Positions 5,540 to 8,925 of a stretch of 8,925 nt of DNA are shown here, piece by piece (position 1 is the stretch's first letter; every line of letters starts with the position of its first letter). This DNA comes from Bacillota bacterium (GTDB lineage: Bacteria > Bacillota > Clostridia > Lachnospirales > Cellulosilyticaceae), in assembly GCA_023457875.1 (NCBI GenBank), contig JAEXBC010000034.1:1-8925 (forward strand), written 5' to 3'. The notes beneath the pieces were generated by a model. The model saw only the letters and a list, made by a program, of their open reading frames with translations, was not told where the DNA came from and ran no database searches. A program made the position numbers and the translations under genes.

Positions 5540-6007
5540 ATGGCAGATGTATTTAGTAAATTAGGTGAAAGTATCAAAACAACACTTAAGGTAGCAACAG
5601 AGCAAACGCAACAATCTATGGATCAGGTATCTAGTAGGACAGAGATTTTAAATAAGAGAAACGAACTCAAAAAATTGTTTACAAAGCTAGGTGAAATTCA
5701 ATACAAGTGTCACATCGATGGCGAAGAAAATATTGAAAGAGACGTGCTCTACACAAAAATCACAGAACTCAAAGATGAGATTCAAAAACTAGAAGATCAC
5801 TTAAGTGAAGTGATAACAGCACAAAAGAGTAGCCTTGACAATTATAAAAGACAAGTAAAATCTACTTGGAACGAACCTTCTACCGAGGAAAAGAAAGACG
5901 ATTTAGAGGAAGATGAAATTGAGGTTCTAAAGGTTTGTCCAGTATGTAAAACAGGTAATCATGAATATGCAGCTTATTGTATTAAATGTGGAAATAAATT
6001 TGAATAA
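5540..6007 (+). CDS. coiled-coil protein with C-terminal zinc ribbon, unknown function
   Basis: The 155-residue product has two parts. Residues about 5-105 form predicted amphipathic helices and coiled coil, with leucine/isoleucine heptads such as ILNKRNELKKLFTKLGEIQ and KITELKDEIQKLEDHLSEV. After an acidic linker (about 115-130), residues 133-153 make a short zinc ribbon with C133-x2-C136 and C147-x2-C150 (CPVC ... CIKCGNKF). There is no signal peptide or membrane segment, so it is cytoplasmic. It has a strong AGGAGG at 5526-5531 and lies 71 bases before clpC with no terminator between, so the two are probably co-transcribed. The position recalls mcsA, which also carries CxxC pairs and a helical UVR segment, but McsA has its zinc-binding part at the N terminus and this protein is not recognisably McsA. 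Zinc-ribbon tails of this kind are widespread in clostridial proteins without known function. Confidence 0.85.
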   Translation: MADVFSKLGESIKTTLKVATEQTQQSMDQVSSRTEILNKRNELKKLFTKLGEIQYKCHIDGEENIERDVLYTKITELKDEIQKLEDHLSEVITAQKSSLDNYKRQVKSTWNEPSTEEKKDDLEEDEIEVLKVCPVCKTGNHEYAAYCIKCGNKFE

Positions 6008-6078
6008 TTTCACGATTTGTGCTATAGATTAAACTATAAAAATGCAACATGAGTACCTAGGACAAAGGAGATGAAAAT

Positions 6079-8526
6079 ATGGAGATTAAGTTTACACAGC
6101 AGGCCCAAATGGCCATTGAATATGCAGAACAAATGATGACAGACTTTAGACATGGCTATCTAGGAACTGAGCATTTACTTGTGGGGCTTATTCACACTAA
6201 AAACTCTGTTGCCGAAAAGGCTCTTGAAGCATGTGGAATTACAGAAGAAGATATATTAGACAAAATTAAAGATATCATCGGTATGGGAACAAGTCCTTTA
6301 ATTATTACAAGAGACTTTACACCACGTGTGAAGCGTATTTTTGATATGAGTACGCAACTTGCTAAGCAATTAGGGAGCGACAGTATCGGGACAGAGTATT
6401 TGCTGATTTCGATTTTGAAAGAAAAGAATTGTATTGCTGTTAGACTATTAGAATCATTAGGTGTTAATTCGAGTAAGCTTTTAGCAGTACTAATGGAAAT
6501 GCTAACAGGAAGCGTGCAAAAGACAGATGCAAGCTTTAGTTCAACAAAACAAGGGAAAAATCCAACTAAGTCTACGACTCCTACTTTAGATAAGTATAGT
6601 AGAGATTTAACGGAGTTTGCTAGAGAAGGAAAATTTGACCCGATAGTTGGTAGAGAGCAAGAAATAGATCGTGTGATTCAAATCCTATCTAGAAGAACAA
6701 AGAATAATCCTTGCTTAGTAGGTGAACCAGGTGTAGGCAAAACTGCAGTAGTTGAAGGATTGGCACAAAAGATTGCCCAGGAGGCTATTCCTGATTTGTT
6801 AAAAGGAAAGCGCGTGGTTTCTTTAGATCTTTCTTCAATGATTTCAGGCACTAAATATAGAGGTGAATTTGAGGAACGTATTAATAAGGTCCTGGAAGAG
6901 GTTCGTCTGAGTGGAGATGTCATTCTATTTATTGATGAGCTTCATACTATTATTGGAGCTGGTGCAGCTGAAGGGGCAATGGATGCTTCTAATATTCTAA
7001 AGCCTTCCTTAGCAAGAGGTGAAATCCAATTAGTAGGAGCAACTACTTTAGATGAATATCGTAAGCATATTGAGAAGGATGCTGCCCTAGAAAGACGTTT
7101 TCAACCTGTACAGGTTGAAGAACCAAGTGAGGATGAAACCTTTGAGATTTTAAAGGGTATTAAGGATAAATATGAAATGCATCACCAAGTTCAGATTACC
7201 GAAGATGCATTAAAAGCAGCGGTCAAACTTTCTAGCCGCTATATTGCAGATAGGTACTTGCCAGATAAGGCGATTGACCTTTTGGATGAGGCTGCTTCTA
7301 AGGTAAGACTACGTGCCTATACTTCTCCTGCTGATATTAAGGAGCTAGAAGAAGAGTTAGTGCGTTTAGGGAATGAGAAAGAAGAGGCAATCATTAATGA
7401 AGCCTACGAAAAAGCGAGTGAAATCAAACAAAAAGAAAATCAAATTAAAGAAAAAATTGCTAATGCTAAAGTAGAATGGGATGCTAAGCACACCAAGAAT
7501 GACCAAGTAGTAGGCGAGGAAGAGATTGCTGAAATTGTGAGTAGCTGGACCCATATTCCAGTTAGACGTTTGGCAGAGGAAGAAACTGAAAGACTAAGAA
7601 ATATGGAGAAATTGCTTCATGAGCGCATTGTTGGTCAGCACGAAGCGATTGTGGCAATATCAAAAGCTGTTAGGCGTGGACGTGTGGGAATAAAGGACCC
7701 TAATAGGCCTATTGGCTCCTTTATGTTCCTAGGACCAACAGGTGTAGGAAAAACAGAACTTACAAAAGCCCTAGCAGAAGTCATGTTTAACGATGAAAAT
7801 GCCATGGTCCGTGTAGATATGTCTGAATATATGGAGAAGTATGCAGTTTCTAAGCTGATTGGTTCACCTCCTGGCTATGTGGGTTATGATGAAGGTGGTC
7901 AATTAACTGAAAAGATAAGGCGTAAACCTTACTGCGTGGTGCTATTTGATGAAATCGAAAAAGCCCATGGTGATGTGTTTAATATTTTGCTTCAAATTTT
8001 AGATGATGGTCATATTACTGATTCTAGAGGAAGACGCATTGACTTTAAAAATACCATTATCATTATGACTTCTAATATAGGCGCAAGAAGCATTACCGCA
8101 CCTAAAAAATTAGGTTTTGTATCCCATGAGGATGCAGAAAAGTCTTATGAAGATATGAAGAAAAATGTAATGGAGGAAGTGAAGCGTACCTTTAAACCCG
8201 AGTTTTTAAATCGTATTGATGAGACTTTAGTATTCCATTCGCTAAGTAGTGATGAAATTCGAGAAATAGCTAATATTATGGTAAAACGTTTGGTTAAACG
8301 TATCAGTAAGAACGTAGGTATTCAGATAGAACTAACTTCTGAAGCCTTAGATTTCTTAAGTAAAAAAGGCTACAATCAAACCTATGGTGCTAGACCGCTT
8401 CGTAGGACCATCCAAACTTATGTGGAGGACCAACTGTCTGATGAGATATTACAAGGACATTTTAAAGAAGGAGATAGTGTTCTAGTAAGTCTTGAAGGAG
8501 AATTATGTGTATTTAATAAGCAATAA
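6079..8526 (+). CDS. clpC: ClpC-type AAA+ protein unfoldase (ClpCP protease subunit)
   Basis: ClpC forms a hexamer that unfolds proteins and feeds them to ClpP in the cytoplasm. At 815 residues it has the full ClpC length. Domains in order: double Clp N repeat (1-145), first AAA+ with Walker A GEPGVGKT (215-222), Walker B VILFIDE (281-287) and arginine-finger region ALERRF (336-341); a short middle domain with a UVR-like coiled coil (about 417-452), typical of ClpC and unlike the long ClpB middle domain; second AAA+ with Walker A GPTGVGKT (552-559) and Walker B VVLFDE (620-625); and the ClpP-docking loop LGF (678-680), then the D2 C-terminal domain. The N-domain keeps Glu31 and Glu106, equivalent to the phosphoarginine-binding Glu32/Glu106 of B. 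subtilis ClpC. AAAGGAG at 6064-6070 sets the start. Unusually, ctsR-mcsA-mcsB do not precede it. Confidence 0.97.
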   Translation: MEIKFTQQAQMAIEYAEQMMTDFRHGYLGTEHLLVGLIHTKNSVAEKALEACGITEEDILDKIKDIIGMGTSPLIITRDFTPRVKRIFDMSTQLAKQLGSDSIGTEYLLISILKEKNCIAVRLLESLGVNSSKLLAVLMEMLTGSVQKTDASFSSTKQGKNPTKSTTPTLDKYSRDLTEFAREGKFDPIVGREQEIDRVIQILSRRTKNNPCLVGEPGVGKTAVVEGLAQKIAQEAIPDLLKGKRVVSLDLSSMISGTKYRGEFEERINKVLEEVRLSGDVILFIDELHTIIGAGAAEGAMDASNILKPSLARGEIQLVGATTLDEYRKHIEKDAALERRFQPVQVEEPSEDETFEILKGIKDKYEMHHQVQITEDALKAAVKLSSRYIADRYLPDKAIDLLDEAASKVRLRAYTSPADIKELEEELVRLGNEKEEAIINEAYEKASEIKQKENQIKEKIANAKVEWDAKHTKNDQVVGEEEIAEIVSSWTHIPVRRLAEEETERLRNMEKLLHERIVGQHEAIVAISKAVRRGRVGIKDPNRPIGSFMFLGPTGVGKTELTKALAEVMFNDENAMVRVDMSEYMEKYAVSKLIGSPPGYVGYDEGGQLTEKIRRKPYCVVLFDEIEKAHGDVFNILLQILDDGHITDSRGRRIDFKNTIIIMTSNIGARSITAPKKLGFVSHEDAEKSYEDMKKNVMEEVKRTFKPEFLNRIDETLVFHSLSSDEIREIANIMVKRLVKRISKNVGIQIELTSEALDFLSKKGYNQTYGARPLRRTIQTYVEDQLSDEILQGHFKEGDSVLVSLEGELCVFNKQ

Positions 8527-8582
8527 TTCAACTTGTAAATTTTTGTTGATAAATAGCCATATACTTTTTTGGGGTCATCATG

Positions 8583-8615
8583 TATAATAAAGATGTAAGC
8601 AAAATAAGCTATTTT
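8583..8615 (+). promoter_or_regulatory. consensus -10 box and downstream dyad before the last gene
   Basis: The 118-base gap after clpC has TATAAT at 8583-8588, a perfect -10 box, but no good -35 at 16-18 bases, so this is a weak promoter call. AAAATA-AGC-TATTTT at 8601-8615 is a perfect 6-bp inverted repeat lying just past the predicted +1. I see no convincing terminator for clpC: TCAAC/GTTGA (8528-8549) is only a 5-bp stem without a T-run. Confidence 0.35.
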
Positions 8616-8644
8616 AAACAGAGAAAACATTGGAGGATTTAGCA

Positions 8645-8925
8645 ATGGCAGTTGTTAATGAGATTATACGTATAGAAGAAAATGGAAGCCTTAGTTTTGG
8701 CAACTATGAACTTCAAACAAAGACTAAAGTAGAGAACTTTGAAGTTGATGGTAGGTTTTATAAAGCAAAAACTTTTTGTGAAGTTACAAAATTGAAAAGA
8801 GATGGTGCTTTAGTATATGAATCATTACCAGGAACAGCAGTACATCATTTTGTTGTTACGGATCAAGGTGTAAGCTTTGAGGTAGAAGGCAATGAAAGTT
8901 CACAAATCACTTTAGAGTTAGAAGC
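8645..8925 (+). CDS. small conserved clostridial protein of unknown function, 3'-truncated by the window edge
   Basis: ATG at 8645 follows TGGAGGA at 8630-8636 and opens a frame with no stop for the remaining 93 codons. The visible product begins MAVVNEIIRIEENGSLSFGN and continues as alternating polar and hydrophobic residues that suggest a beta-sheet-rich fold, with segments KAKTFCEVTKLKRDGALVYE, SLPGTAVHHF and SQITLELE. There is no signal peptide, membrane segment or catalytic motif in the part seen. It resembles, from memory, a family of roughly 130-residue clostridial proteins sometimes labelled 'endosialidase' in databases, but nothing here supports an enzyme and I would not carry that name over. 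It may have its own promoter (TATAAT at 8583) or be read from clpC. The coding call is solid; the function is unknown. Confidence 0.8.
   Translation, partial: MAVVNEIIRIEENGSLSFGNYELQTKTKVENFEVDGRFYKAKTFCEVTKLKRDGALVYESLPGTAVHHFVVTDQGVSFEVEGNESSQITLELE

Noticed and set aside
6630..6645. TTTGACC resembling half of a CtsR box
   Set aside because: Only one heptad, and it lies inside the clpC coding region (KFDPIVG); CtsR sites need two direct repeats near the promoter.
8551..8614. AAATAGC and GCTATTT, 50 bases apart, as a long hairpin terminator for clpC
   Set aside because: The 7-bp AT-rich stem is too far apart and lacks a following T-run.

Overview
The window reads as low-GC Gram-positive chromosome, most likely an endospore-forming clostridium (Clostridia, perhaps Lachnospiraceae or a relative). 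Grounds: AT-rich sequence, strong AGGAGG-type ribosome sites, tightly packed genes all on the + strand, a GerS-type germination lipoprotein next to alanine racemase, a MazF nearly identical in layout to Bacillus subtilis EndoA, and a ClpC-type (not ClpA/ClpB) unfoldase. The genus is not settled by the sequence alone.

Bases 1-5253 look like one long transcription unit: the 3' part of a coiled-coil protein, acpS (holo-ACP synthase), a bifunctional NAD(P)HX repair enzyme, a two-CBS-domain protein, a GerS-like lipoprotein, alr (alanine racemase), a short MazE-type antitoxin and mazF. Gaps are short or negative (acpS and nnr overlap by 4 bases), and the unit ends at a clear hairpin-plus-T-run terminator. 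The order acpS - lipoprotein - alr - antitoxin - mazF matches the conserved Firmicutes arrangement known from B. subtilis (acpS-ydcC-alrA-ndoAI-ndoA), with the repair enzyme and the CBS gene set into it.

Bases 5254-5539 hold no long gene but contain a possible 17-codon ORF, a candidate extended -10 promoter, and two good palindromes. Then follow a coiled-coil/zinc-ribbon protein (5540-6007) and clpC (6079-8526). The usual clpC partners ctsR, mcsA and mcsB are absent and no CtsR box was found. After clpC a 118-base gap carries a consensus -10 box, and the window ends inside a small conserved protein of unknown function (8645 onward), which has no stop in the window.

The most interesting part is the toxin-antitoxin pair. 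The antitoxin keeps only the C-terminal toxin-binding stretch and has lost the ribbon-helix-helix DNA-binding half. Two tandem UACAU sites, the cleavage motif of this MazF class, lie between the mazF stop codon and its terminator. Together they suggest (inference) that transcriptional autorepression has been replaced by RNA-level feedback or by simple dependence on the alr operon. The rest is ordinary housekeeping sequence with moderate novelty in the clpC context.
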